Assembly (NCBI GenBank): GCA_036653215.1
Contig: JAVVUK010000013.1
Coordinates: 1 to 25,593 of the forward strand
From: JADFUS01 sp036653215
GTDB lineage: Bacteria > Bacteroidota > Bacteroidia > Bacteroidales > Rikenellaceae
Direction of reading: 5' to 3'
Length of the DNA: 25,593 bases
A program made the position numbers and the translations under genes. Below are positions 15,041-23,641 of the stretch, piece by piece. Position 1 is the first letter of the stretch. Each line of letters begins with the position of its first letter. The notes under the pieces are model-generated. The model saw only the letters and a program-made list of their open reading frames with translations. It was not told where the DNA came from and ran no database searches.

Positions 15041-15463
15041 ATGAAAATATTGATTATTAACGGTCCAAACCTTAATCTATTAGGTAAAAGAGAACCGTCT
15101 ATATATGGAAATATGTCGTTTGAAGAATATTTAGAGAGTCTTCGTGTTCACTTTAGTGGAGTTGAGATAGAATATTTTCAGTCAAATGTCGAAGGAGAGA
15201 TAATAAATGCACTACACCAAGCGGACTCTGTTTATCAAGGAGTGGTGCTTAATGCAGGTGCTTATACTCATACCTCAATTGCAATTGCAGATGCTATTGG
15301 TGCCGTGAGTCTTCCTGTTGTCGAGGTGCACCTCTCTTGTATACTTTCACGAGAGGAATATCGCCATATATCTCTAATTGCTCCAAAATGTAAAGGTTCG
15401 ATAATGGGCTTTGGAATGCAGTCTTATATGTTGGGGATCGTGTCACTAATAGAAAAAATATGA
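15041..15463 (+). CDS. aroQ: 3-dehydroquinate dehydratase, type II
   Basis: AroQ dehydrates 3-dehydroquinate to 3-dehydroshikimate in the shikimate pathway, in the cytoplasm and usually as a dodecamer. The 140 residues match the family: NGPNLNLLGKREPSIYG at the start (lid with Arg and the catalytic Tyr), NAGAYTHTSIAIADAI, and the catalytic His97 in VEVHLSC, followed by REEYRH. The motif is normally VEVHLSN, so Cys100 replaces a usually conserved Asn. The stop codon overlaps the pyk start by ATGA, and aroQ-pyk adjacency is common in Bacteroidales. It is the first gene of the long plus-strand array and has a long, possibly structured leader. Confidence 0.95.
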   Translation: MKILIINGPNLNLLGKREPSIYGNMSFEEYLESLRVHFSGVEIEYFQSNVEGEIINALHQADSVYQGVVLNAGAYTHTSIAIADAIGAVSLPVVEVHLSCILSREEYRHISLIAPKCKGSIMGFGMQSYMLGIVSLIEKI

Positions 15464-16914
15464 GAAAAACAAAAATAGTAGCAACACTTTCCGGGAATAA
15501 CCCATCGGAAGATTTTATTGGTTCACTATATAAGGCGGGCATGAACGTTGTCCGTATAAATTCAGCGCACGTCTCTCTTGAGCAGGCTGAAACTTTGGTG
15601 AATTGTGTGAGAAAAGTATCCGATAAAATAGCAATTCTTATTGATACAAAAGGTCCTGAGATCCGTACTACGGCTTGTAAAGACGAACAAGGTATTGCTG
15701 TGGAAACAGGAGACCTCCTTGTTGTTATGGGTGGTGATGCCTCTTGCCTCTCAACACGAGAGGTGCTTTATATGAACGATATAAACATAGTCACTGATGT
15801 GCCTGTTGGCTCTATGATGCTTATAGACGATGGGGATATAGCCCTTGAGGTGACGGATAAAAAGGAAAACTCTCTTATTGTTAGAGTGGCAAATAAAGGA
15901 GTTATAAAAAGTCGTAAAAGTGTCAATGTGCCAAATGTGAAAATCTCACTTCCCTCTGTTACTGAGCGTGATGAGATGTTTATTCGTTGGGCTGCAAAAA
16001 ACGATCTTGACTTTGTGGCTCACTCTTTTGTGCGTACCAAAGAAGATGTAATCGCTGTGCAAAAGATAATTGACGATTGCCATAGCCCTATGAAGATTAT
16101 CTCTAAGATAGAAAATAGAGAAGGGGTAGACAACATAATAGAAATTCTTGAACATACTTATGGCGTTATGGTAGCACGTGGAGATCTTGGTGTTGAAATT
16201 CCTGCCGAGCAAATCCCCGTTATACAACGAAACATCGTTCGTAAATGTGTGGAGTGGAAAAAACCAGTTATCGTTGCCACTCAGATGTTACAAAGTATGA
16301 TGACCAACCCTCGTCCCACACGTGCGGAGGTGGGTGATATTGCAAATGCGGTGTTCCAACGTGCAGATGCTATTATGCTTTCTGGGGAGACTGCAAATGG
16401 AGAATACCCTTTAGAGGCTGTTCAAACAATGGATAGAATAGCTGTCGAGATAGAGAAAAATACAGAGCCTATTATTGACATCAATATGGTGAAGATAAAC
16501 AACGAGATAACAGCACAACTTGCACGTTCGGCGGTAAAAGCGTGTGTCACGCTCCCTGTAAAAGCAATAGTAATAGATACATACACGGGGCGCACAGCAC
16601 GTTACCTATCTGCTTTTAGGGGTAAAAAGGTGATATATGCTGTTTGTTATCTTAAGCCTGTAATGCGTCAACTATCTCTTTCTTATGGGGTGTATGCCCA
16701 ATATCACGATCCGATCTACAAACATCGTGACTTTTTGAATATAATGCTTACAAGTCTTGAGTCAAGGAAAGTGCTTAAGAAAGAAGATCTTATAGTTGTT
16801 GTAGGTGGCGATTATGGTGCTGCACATGGGGCTTCCTTTCTTGAAATAAATACGGTGGGTAATATGCAGATGAAACATACCGTTAATATAGGAGATTATG
16901 AAAACGACAATTAA
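15460..16914 (+). CDS. pyk: Pyruvate kinase
   Basis: Pyruvate kinase transfers phosphate from phosphoenolpyruvate to ADP, the last step of glycolysis. The 484 residues start MRKTKIVATLSGNNPSEDFI, the Bacteroidetes variant in place of KTKIVCTIGPAS. They contain AGMNVVRINSAH, ILIDTKGPEIRTT, a lid (B) domain at about 75-170, KIENREGVDNIIEI with the catalytic Glu/metal site, VARGDLGVEIPAEQIP and the signature-rich MTNPRPTRAEVGDIANAVFQ followed by RADAIMLSGETANGEYPLEA. The C-terminal domain is complete. It overlaps aroQ by 4 bp and the next gene by 17 bp, so translation is probably coupled along this part of the operon. Confidence 0.97.
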   Translation: MRKTKIVATLSGNNPSEDFIGSLYKAGMNVVRINSAHVSLEQAETLVNCVRKVSDKIAILIDTKGPEIRTTACKDEQGIAVETGDLLVVMGGDASCLSTREVLYMNDINIVTDVPVGSMMLIDDGDIALEVTDKKENSLIVRVANKGVIKSRKSVNVPNVKISLPSVTERDEMFIRWAAKNDLDFVAHSFVRTKEDVIAVQKIIDDCHSPMKIISKIENREGVDNIIEILEHTYGVMVARGDLGVEIPAEQIPVIQRNIVRKCVEWKKPVIVATQMLQSMMTNPRPTRAEVGDIANAVFQRADAIMLSGETANGEYPLEAVQTMDRIAVEIEKNTEPIIDINMVKINNEITAQLARSAVKACVTLPVKAIVIDTYTGRTARYLSAFRGKKVIYAVCYLKPVMRQLSLSYGVYAQYHDPIYKHRDFLNIMLTSLESRKVLKKEDLIVVVGGDYGAAHGASFLEINTVGNMQMKHTVNIGDYENDN

Positions 16915-17770
16915 ATCTTCTGAACTTATACTTCGTGACGACGGCTCAATTTACCATCTTGGCTTAAAGCCTGACGAGATAACAACAAAAATTATCGTCG
17001 TTGGTGATCCTTCACGTGTGGAACTTATATCTTCTTTTTTTGATGAAATTCTCCTTTCGAGACAAAACAGAGAGTTTCATTCTGTTTTGGGGATATATAA
17101 AAATAAAAAGATACTTGCTATATCATCTGGCATAAGTTCAGACAATGTAGACATACTAATTTCGGAGCTTGATGCTTTAGCAAACATAGACTTTGACACA
17201 AGACAGGTAAAGGAAACTCTTACAAAACTAACAATAGTACGTATTGGTACTTGTGGTGGTGTGAGTGACAATGTAGATTTAGGCGATTTCGTGCTTAGCC
17301 GTTATGCAATAGGAGGAGAATTATTACTCAACTACTACAATGATAGTCCAAGCATTTGTGTCTCGGAGGCTCAAGAGCAGTTTGTGAAATATGTAGGGTG
17401 GAATAAGTCCTTATTAGGAACTCCATATTGTGTGGAGGCTTCTATGTCGTTGGTGAAAGAGATGAAAGAAGGTTCAAAAGAGGGCATTACCTATTGTGCA
17501 GGGGGATTTTATGCTCCTCAAGGGCGTATGTTGAGGTTGTCTTCTTCTATTGGCGATTTTCCAAGTAAGGTAGAGGGCTTTTCTTATAATGGAGTGCCTC
17601 TTCTAAACATAGAGATGGAGGGTGCTGCTGTTGTGGGACTTGCTCGACTATTAGGACATGAAGCTCTTACTATGTGTGTCATAGTTGCACACCGCAAAAA
17701 GAAAAGTGTTAACATAAATTATGGAGAAAGGGTTTCTCAACTCATAAAACACGTATTAGATAAAATATAA
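16898..17770 (+). CDS. Nucleoside phosphorylase (uridine phosphorylase-like)
   Basis: This is a cytoplasmic phosphorolytic enzyme that splits nucleosides to base and sugar-1-phosphate; uridine is the most likely substrate. The 290 residues have the PNP/UDP family-1 marks: VVGDPSRVELISSFFDE (phosphate site) at about 35-51, the RIGTCGG strand, and MEGAAVVGLARLLGHEA with the ribose-binding Glu. The N-terminus (KSSELILRDDGSIYHLGLKP) fits Bacteroidetes members of this group and fixes the start despite its 17-bp overlap with pyk. Uridine versus another nucleoside cannot be settled from motifs alone. It is 17 bp upstream of dnaN and probably in the same transcript. Confidence 0.85.
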   Translation: MKTTIKSSELILRDDGSIYHLGLKPDEITTKIIVVGDPSRVELISSFFDEILLSRQNREFHSVLGIYKNKKILAISSGISSDNVDILISELDALANIDFDTRQVKETLTKLTIVRIGTCGGVSDNVDLGDFVLSRYAIGGELLLNYYNDSPSICVSEAQEQFVKYVGWNKSLLGTPYCVEASMSLVKEMKEGSKEGITYCAGGFYAPQGRMLRLSSSIGDFPSKVEGFSYNGVPLLNIEMEGAAVVGLARLLGHEALTMCVIVAHRKKKSVNINYGERVSQLIKHVLDKI

Positions 17771-17787
17771 TTTAAAAAATAGATACA

Positions 17788-18918
17788 ATGAAGATTAATG
17801 TTTCAAGTTCGGAGCTATTTGCCTCTCTTCAGTATGCAAGTAGAGCTTTAGGAATAAAAACTACGATGCCTATCCTCGATCACTTCCTTTTTGAAGCGTC
17901 AGACGATAAATTAAAAATAACAGCCTCAGATCGTGAGACAACACAAATAGTCTCTATGGAACCTAACACCATTGAAGAAGAAGGCTCTATTGCTATTCCT
18001 TCAAGGTTACTCTTAGATTCTCTAAAAGAATTTGTCGATCAACCTATCACCATAGAGACAAATACAGATACTTTGGAGGTTGTCCTTTCTTGGGATACAG
18101 GGGCTATTAGTGTTCCTGGTATGTCGGCAGAGGGTTATCCCGATGTGGCAAAACAGATTGAGGAAGAGACAAAATCATTCGAGATAGATGCTTCTATATT
18201 ATACGATGGGATCTCTCTTTCGGTGTTTGCGGCTGCTGAAAAGAGCATACGTCCTATTATGAACGGCGTGTTTATGGATGTATCTTCTTCAGAAATAGTA
18301 TTTGTCGCAACTGATGGTCATAAACTTGTCAAAGTGCCAGTTGCCAAAGAGTTTGAAGTCGGAGAACATCTTTCTTTTACCTTGCCACGTAAGGCGGCTT
18401 CTCTTATTAAGGGTTTCTTGACCAAAGAGAGCGGTATGGTAAATGTCAGTTTCGATAGTAAAAATATACATTTCACATACGAAGATAACACCCTTATAAC
18501 ACGTGCCATAGAGGGTACCTATCCTAACTATAACGCTGTTATTCCTCAAAATAATAAGAGTAAGGTTGTTGTAAATCGTCGTAACTTCCTAAATACCGTT
18601 AAACGTGTTGCCGTATGTTCCGATCAGTCAAACCAACTTGTAAAGATGACTCTTGGTGGTGATAAAATGGTGCTTGCAGCTTGTGATATCGATTTCGCAA
18701 CTTCTGCTGACGACCGTATCGAATATTCTTATGAAGGCGATAATATATCTATTGGTCTGCGTGCAAATCATATAATAGAAATGTTATCTGCTGTAACGTC
18801 AGAGGAAGTTTCTCTTGAGCTTACAGATGCCACACGTGCGATGCTTATAATCCCTGTTAATGGTGAAAGTGAGTGTGAGAAAAATATGGTTATGTTGTTG
18901 ATGCCAATTATGTTATAG
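17788..18918 (+). CDS. dnaN: DNA polymerase III beta subunit (sliding clamp)
   Basis: DnaN forms the ring-shaped dimer that tethers polymerase III and repair proteins to DNA. The 376 residues make three similar domains. The N-terminus MKINVSSSELFASLQYASRA, MPILDHFLFEA, LKITASDRETT, the mid-region FVATDGHKLVKV, and the C-terminal MVMLLMPIML (equivalent to the usual YVVMPMRL ending) are diagnostic. Length is normal. It is not next to dnaA, gyrB or recF as in many bacteria, but inside a metabolic array. A putative DEDDh exonuclease starts 2 bp downstream, so clamp and exonuclease are cotranscribed. Confidence 0.97.
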   Translation: MKINVSSSELFASLQYASRALGIKTTMPILDHFLFEASDDKLKITASDRETTQIVSMEPNTIEEEGSIAIPSRLLLDSLKEFVDQPITIETNTDTLEVVLSWDTGAISVPGMSAEGYPDVAKQIEEETKSFEIDASILYDGISLSVFAAAEKSIRPIMNGVFMDVSSSEIVFVATDGHKLVKVPVAKEFEVGEHLSFTLPRKAASLIKGFLTKESGMVNVSFDSKNIHFTYEDNTLITRAIEGTYPNYNAVIPQNNKSKVVVNRRNFLNTVKRVAVCSDQSNQLVKMTLGGDKMVLAACDIDFATSADDRIEYSYEGDNISIGLRANHIIEMLSAVTSEEVSLELTDATRAMLIIPVNGESECEKNMVMLLMPIML

Positions 18919-18920
18919 TT

Positions 18921-19685
18921 ATGAGTTTAAAGCTAAAACGACCTTTAGTTATATTTGATCTTGAGACGACAGGTATAGACATAGTAAAAGATAGAATAGT
19001 GGAAATATCTCTTGTCAAGGTTACGCCGGATGGTAATAGAGAGGTTAAGACACGTCGTGTAAATCCAATGATGCATATTCCGGCTGAGGCTTCTGCTGTA
19101 CATGGCATATATGACGAAGATGTAAAAGATTGTCCTGCCTTTAAGTCCGTTGCTCGATCTTTGGCCTCTTACATAATAGGTTGTGATTATGCTGGTTTTA
19201 ACTCTAACAGTTTTGATATACCAATGTTAATGGAGGAGTTCCTGCGTGCTGGGGTAGAGATAGATATGAAGAAGAATTTTGCTATTGATGTGCAAAATAT
19301 ATTTCATAAAATGGAACAAAGGACTCTCGTTGCTGCCTATAAATTCTATTGTGGTAAAGATCTGAACGACGCTCACTCTGCTGAGGCGGATGCCGTTGCT
19401 ACATATGAAGTCCTACTTAAGCAACTTGAAGTTTATGGCGATGCTTTGCCGCAAGAGGTAGATCTTCTTAGTGAGTTCTCTGAGCGTAAAAAGTTTGCCG
19501 ACTATGCAGGACGTATCCTATATAATGAAGATGGGGTAGAGGTGTTTGGCTTTGGCAAATATAAAGATGCTTCCGTTGAGGCTGTCTTTGCGAAAGAACC
19601 GAGCTACTACACATGGATGATGAATGGTGATTTTCCGGAATACACTAAAAAAGTAATAACAAATATACGTTTAAGAAAGAAATAA
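18921..19685 (+). CDS. DEDDh 3'-5' exonuclease (DnaQ/epsilon-like)
   Basis: The 254-residue protein has a complete DEDDh active site: Asp13 and Glu15 in IFDLETTG, Asp99 in FNSNSFDIPML, His152 and Asp157 in DAHSAEADA. This fits a 3'-5' exonuclease of the DnaQ family that could proofread or trim DNA. After the catalytic domain (to about 170) there is a linker and a C-terminal module at about 205-254 (VEVFGFGKYKDASVEAVFAK, then the YYTWMMNGDFP segment), a pattern I associate with ExoX-like or Bacteroidetes epsilon-like proteins. It lacks the C-terminal polymerase-binding segment typical of E. coli epsilon, as far as I can judge. It starts 2 bp after dnaN, which supports a role in replication or repair; whether it is the replicative proofreader is not settled. 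Confidence 0.9.
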   Translation: MSLKLKRPLVIFDLETTGIDIVKDRIVEISLVKVTPDGNREVKTRRVNPMMHIPAEASAVHGIYDEDVKDCPAFKSVARSLASYIIGCDYAGFNSNSFDIPMLMEEFLRAGVEIDMKKNFAIDVQNIFHKMEQRTLVAAYKFYCGKDLNDAHSAEADAVATYEVLLKQLEVYGDALPQEVDLLSEFSERKKFADYAGRILYNEDGVEVFGFGKYKDASVEAVFAKEPSYYTWMMNGDFPEYTKKVITNIRLRKK

Positions 19686-19687
19686 AT

Positions 19688-21295
19688 ATGCGAATTTTTT
19701 TTGTGAAGGCTATTCTGTCTTCTGTTGTTATGTTGTTCTTCATATCGGTTGCTAATGGGCAACCTTTAAAAAGATATGAATATATAAAACATAAAACAGC
19801 TGTCGGAGAGAGTCTTTCGTCTGTATTAAAAATATATAACATTCCCCTTACCGTTGTTGCAGTCGACAATACTGAAATTATGGATAATGATTTTGTTTTA
19901 ACAGTAGGAAAGGAGTTGTATATTCGTAAGGTGAGTATCGGTGCTGCAACAACAAAGGATATAGATCAGCAAATAAAGGCTTATAACCAAAGTCATGCTT
20001 CCAAAGTTGAAGACAAGATAGCACCACTTACAAAAACAGACCTATTAGATCATAATCTTATAAGTCATAGGGTGGAGGCTCAAGAGACGCTTTATTCCAT
20101 ATCTAAGAAATATAATGTCTCGGTAGACGATATTTTAGGACGTAATCCTAATTTAGCATTAGAAGGTCTTAAAGCAGGTTCTACGATAATTGTGAAAATA
20201 TTATCTGCCGATGATAGGACGCTAACCCCTAAACACACGCTTCCTAATACCTTTAAAAAGCCTAATACAGACGAGAGCATATCTGTGGCGGTGATGCTTC
20301 CTTTGACAAATGTGTCAAACACAGAGAGATATAGTTTTACAGCTCTATATAAAGGTGCTTTGATAGCTTTAGATTCTTTAAAGAGAGATGGGCTTAACGT
20401 ACATATAGATCTTTATGATACCAAGAAAAGTTCTTCTGTGGTCGACTCTCTGCTTCATTTAGGAGTGTTTGACAATGTAGATCTTATAGTAGGACCTATC
20501 TATGACGAGCCTTTTTCTATGGCTGCTGCTTTTGCCCAGAAACACAACATCCCTATTGTATCTCCTCTTATTGAAGTTTCGGCTAATGATGGCGTTGTGG
20601 TGCAGATGACTCCACATTCGTCCGATCGCTATGATAAGTTGGGCGAATTATTGGCTGGGCGTAAAGTGGTCTACTTTAATTCGGCAAGTGAAGATAAAAG
20701 CTTTATTAGCAATGTGAATATGGCTATTAAAACGGCTCATGCCAAGTCAGTCTCATATATCCAATATAACAAATATTTAAGACCCACAGACATATTTCCA
20801 TATCTCGATGCTGCGGATGAAACGGTATTCGTTGTCTCTACTAAAAATGGTATAGAGGCAGATATGATACTCTCAAAGATAGCCTCTATAAAAGACGGCT
20901 ATCCTTCTTATAAAATATCTATTTTGGCATCACCGGCGTTTGCTAAGTTTGAAGATGCTAAAAAGTCGGACTTCTTTAAGGTGGAGACAAAATATATAAC
21001 ATCTTATCATAGTGATAGAATAGATGCAAAATCATATAATTTTGAAAAGGCATATCTTAATTTCTTCAATGAACGTCCTACTATGATGTCTTATCGTGGA
21101 TATGATGCGATGATGATTTTCTTGACATCTCTTCGTGAGTCTGGATCTGGTATGCTTAACGATTTGGAGGATAAAAGTTTTACGCCCCTTCAGGTAAAAT
21201 ATACGTTCTTCCGTCCTGTCGAAGGAGGCAAATTTATTAATGATGAGTGGCCATTGGTCATCTATAAAACAGATAAAACAATAGAAGTTCAGTAA
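19688..21295 (+). CDS. LysM-domain protein fused to a type-1 periplasmic-binding-like domain
   Basis: This is a secreted protein of 535 residues with a signal peptide ending near VANGQ (about residues 1-25). A degenerate first LysM-like segment lies at about 33-80 (HKTAVGESLSSVLKIYNIPL) and a clear LysM at about 125-171 (HRVEAQETLYSISKKYNVSV), both expected to bind peptidoglycan. From about 200 to the end the sequence looks like a LivJ/type-1 periplasmic-binding protein: VAVMLPLTN, FTALYKGALIALDSLKRDG, VDLIVGPIYDEPFSMAAAFA, HNIPIVSPL, YRGYDAMMIFL. No ABC permease or ATPase is nearby, so a transport role is doubtful. The E. coli LpoA C-terminal domain also has this fold and activates a cell-wall synthase, so a wall-sensing or wall-enzyme-activating role is an alternative. 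It starts 2 bp after the exonuclease gene and shares one base with the M24 gene. Confidence 0.82.
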   Translation: MRIFFVKAILSSVVMLFFISVANGQPLKRYEYIKHKTAVGESLSSVLKIYNIPLTVVAVDNTEIMDNDFVLTVGKELYIRKVSIGAATTKDIDQQIKAYNQSHASKVEDKIAPLTKTDLLDHNLISHRVEAQETLYSISKKYNVSVDDILGRNPNLALEGLKAGSTIIVKILSADDRTLTPKHTLPNTFKKPNTDESISVAVMLPLTNVSNTERYSFTALYKGALIALDSLKRDGLNVHIDLYDTKKSSSVVDSLLHLGVFDNVDLIVGPIYDEPFSMAAAFAQKHNIPIVSPLIEVSANDGVVVQMTPHSSDRYDKLGELLAGRKVVYFNSASEDKSFISNVNMAIKTAHAKSVSYIQYNKYLRPTDIFPYLDAADETVFVVSTKNGIEADMILSKIASIKDGYPSYKISILASPAFAKFEDAKKSDFFKVETKYITSYHSDRIDAKSYNFEKAYLNFFNERPTMMSYRGYDAMMIFLTSLRESGSGMLNDLEDKSFTPLQVKYTFFRPVEGGKFINDEWPLVIYKTDKTIEVQ

Positions 21296-22470
21296 TGATA
21301 TTTATAAAAAATAATAAAGAGCAATCTCTAAGATGGAGTAATATTGCTAAAGAGGTTAGTGCGTTGGGTGCAGATGCTATCTTAGTTTCGTCTTTATCAA
21401 ACAATTTTTATACCGCAGGTCGTGTGTTTATGGGGTATAGCCTTATATTAAAAAATGGCGAGGCGTATTTTTTTGTGCGTCGTCCCATTGATGCTGAGGG
21501 TGAGGGAGTTGTGGTGATACGCAAACCTTACGATATAATGTCGTTCCTTTCAAGTCAAGGTATCAAAATTGCGACTCTGCTTTTTGAGGGAGATACAATG
21601 TCTCTATCCGATTACAATAGGTTAATTCCTATTTTTGAGGGTGTCAAATTTGTAAACGGGTCTTCAGTGTTACGCTCTGTGCGAAGTGTGAAAACAACTT
21701 ATGAGGTAGATCTTATACGTTCTTCGGCCGCTATTCATACAAAGACATATAACCAAATTCCCAAGTTATTTAAAAAAGGTATGAGCGACAGAGATCTATC
21801 TTTGCTTATCGAGGGTGAGATGCGTAAAAATGGCTCTATTGGCATATCTCGTATCGCTGGTGACTCTATGGAGATACACGTTTGTACAGTCCTTGTGGGC
21901 GACAATGCAGACTCACTTTCTCCTTATGATTTCGCTACTACTGGAGCTGGCGTTGACGAGTCTTTCCCTGTTGGATATAACGATACGATAATTAAAGAGG
22001 GAATGAGCGTCATGGTCGATGGATGTGCTAATTCTAACGGTTATCTAAGCGATATGACACGTGTCTTTGCTGTGGGTGAAATATCTGCCCTTGCTCAAAA
22101 GGCATACGATGTATCTATTGAGATATACCATACTATGGTCTCTATGATTAAAGAGGGAACGCCTTGTTCTGATATATACAACAAAGCCTATGAGATGGCA
22201 TCTGCTGCTGGGTTGTCAGACTATTTTATGGGTCATGCACAACAAGCCGGTTTCGTAGGACATGGAGTAGGGATAGAACTTAACGAGGCTCCGGTCCTTG
22301 CGCCTCGTTCGAAGGATATTATAAAAATAGGTATGGTATTGGCTTTAGAACCAAAATTTGTCATTCCTGGAGTTGGGGTGTTAGGGGTTGAAAATACAGT
22401 CTCTGTAACAGACAAAGGAGTTGAAAATCTGACTACTTGTACCGATAAACTGATAAATCTTTATTCGTAA
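21295..22470 (+). CDS. M24 family metallopeptidase (Xaa-Pro peptidase-like)
   Basis: This is a two-domain cytoplasmic protein of 391 residues in the prolidase/aminopeptidase P family. The N-terminal creatinase-like domain (about 1-140) leads into a pita-bread domain with all five metal ligands: Asp242 and Asp253 (VDGCANSNGYLSDMTR), His323 (VGHGVGIELNEAP), Glu352 (LALEPKF) and Glu366 (GVENTV). The active site is therefore intact and should bind two metals and cleave N-terminal residues before proline, or small dipeptides. The exact substrate cannot be told apart from related M24 enzymes by sequence. It starts on the last base of the preceding stop codon (TAATG), a strong sign of translational coupling. 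The GT4 gene starts 1 bp after its stop codon. Confidence 0.9.
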   Translation: MIFIKNNKEQSLRWSNIAKEVSALGADAILVSSLSNNFYTAGRVFMGYSLILKNGEAYFFVRRPIDAEGEGVVVIRKPYDIMSFLSSQGIKIATLLFEGDTMSLSDYNRLIPIFEGVKFVNGSSVLRSVRSVKTTYEVDLIRSSAAIHTKTYNQIPKLFKKGMSDRDLSLLIEGEMRKNGSIGISRIAGDSMEIHVCTVLVGDNADSLSPYDFATTGAGVDESFPVGYNDTIIKEGMSVMVDGCANSNGYLSDMTRVFAVGEISALAQKAYDVSIEIYHTMVSMIKEGTPCSDIYNKAYEMASAAGLSDYFMGHAQQAGFVGHGVGIELNEAPVLAPRSKDIIKIGMVLALEPKFVIPGVGVLGVENTVSVTDKGVENLTTCTDKLINLYS

Positions 22471-22471
22471 A

Positions 22472-23641
22472 ATGCCACTAAAAGTAGTATACCTTATAGA
22501 CTATATGTACGCTCCAGGAGGTATGGAACGTATGCTTGTCAATAAAGCTAATGCCTTTGTTGAACATGGGCTTGAGGTGTCTATAATAACCTGTACTCCA
22601 AAAGACAAACCTATATTCTTTGCTCTTGATAGTAAAGTTCGAGTTTACGATACGTGTGTAGATTATGATATCTTAAAGACGATGAGTGGCTTGCGTAAGG
22701 CTTTCAATTATAAACGTCTAAACAACATACATAAAAAAAAGGTCTCGGAGTTTCTTTTCCAGATAAAGGCAGATGTGGCGATCTCCATGCACAAAGGAGA
22801 GAGGCGTTTTCTTACTTCTATTAAAGACGGAAGTAAGAAAATGTTAGAGATACATTATGACAAAGGAGCTGCTACGTTAGGGCATAACAAGTTCCGTTGG
22901 AGCAATTTGTTACGCATAGATTATTTCGTAAAATCTTTGTTTTTAGGCAAGAGTTTTGCTGAAGTTGCGGAGTTGGAAATGATCTCTCGATATGACAAAT
23001 TTGTGGTTCTCACCTCTGAAGATATGCGACAATGGGGAAATCTGAAGAATATAGACGTAATTCCAAATTTCCTTACCGTTGACACATATAACTCCGATTG
23101 TAGAGCGAAAAAAATTATCGCTGTTGGTCGTCTTAATGTGGTTAAGGGTTATGATATGTTGATAGATATGTGGGAAAAGGTTGATCGGGGAGGGTGGACA
23201 ATAGACATATATGGCGATGGAGAACTTCGTCAAGAACTTCAAGATAAGATAGATAAAAAAGGATTATCTGAGAGTATAACCTTATATCATGCAACAGAAG
23301 AGATAATGAAACGTTATAGTGAAAGTTCTATTTTCCTGCTTACCTCTCGCTCCGAAGGGTTTCCTATGGTGCTTTTAGAGGCTATGGCAAGTGGTCTTCC
23401 ATCTGTTGCTTTTGCCTGTAAATGTGGACCTAGAGATATGATCTTAGATGGAGGAAGTGGCTTTATTATAGACAAGGTCGGTGATATAGACAGTATGGCC
23501 TGTAGGGTGGAGCAACTCATGAAAGACGATGCTTTACGTTGCAGGATGGGCATTGCCGCCAAAGAACAATCTCTAAAATTTAGTAAGGATATAGTTGTGA
23601 AAAAGTGTATAAAACTGATTAATAATTTAAAAGATGAATAA
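22472..23641 (+). CDS. Glycosyltransferase family 4
   Basis: The 389-residue GT-B-fold retaining glycosyltransferase starts MPLKVVYLIDYMYAPGGMER, with the GGMER acceptor-side motif of GT4 enzymes. The C-terminal donor domain has KIIAVGRLNVVKGYDMLIDM, IYGDGELRQELQ and SEGFPMVLLEAMASGLPSVA, with the E-x7-E motif. It should transfer a sugar from a nucleotide sugar at the cytoplasmic side of the membrane, for LPS, capsule or another glycan. It has no membrane segment. It lies 1 bp after the M24 gene and overlaps fprA by 8 bp, so it belongs to the array, but no other glycan genes are in it. The product sugar is unknown. Confidence 0.92.
   Translation: MPLKVVYLIDYMYAPGGMERMLVNKANAFVEHGLEVSIITCTPKDKPIFFALDSKVRVYDTCVDYDILKTMSGLRKAFNYKRLNNIHKKKVSEFLFQIKADVAISMHKGERRFLTSIKDGSKKMLEIHYDKGAATLGHNKFRWSNLLRIDYFVKSLFLGKSFAEVAELEMISRYDKFVVLTSEDMRQWGNLKNIDVIPNFLTVDTYNSDCRAKKIIAVGRLNVVKGYDMLIDMWEKVDRGGWTIDIYGDGELRQELQDKIDKKGLSESITLYHATEEIMKRYSESSIFLLTSRSEGFPMVLLEAMASGLPSVAFACKCGPRDMILDGGSGFIIDKVGDIDSMACRVEQLMKDDALRCRMGIAAKEQSLKFSKDIVVKKCIKLINNLKDE

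Noticed and set aside
19446..19470. Clamp-binding motif in the exonuclease linker (QEVDLL)
   Set aside because: It does not fit the QLxLF or QxxLxF consensus because the required Leu position is Asp.
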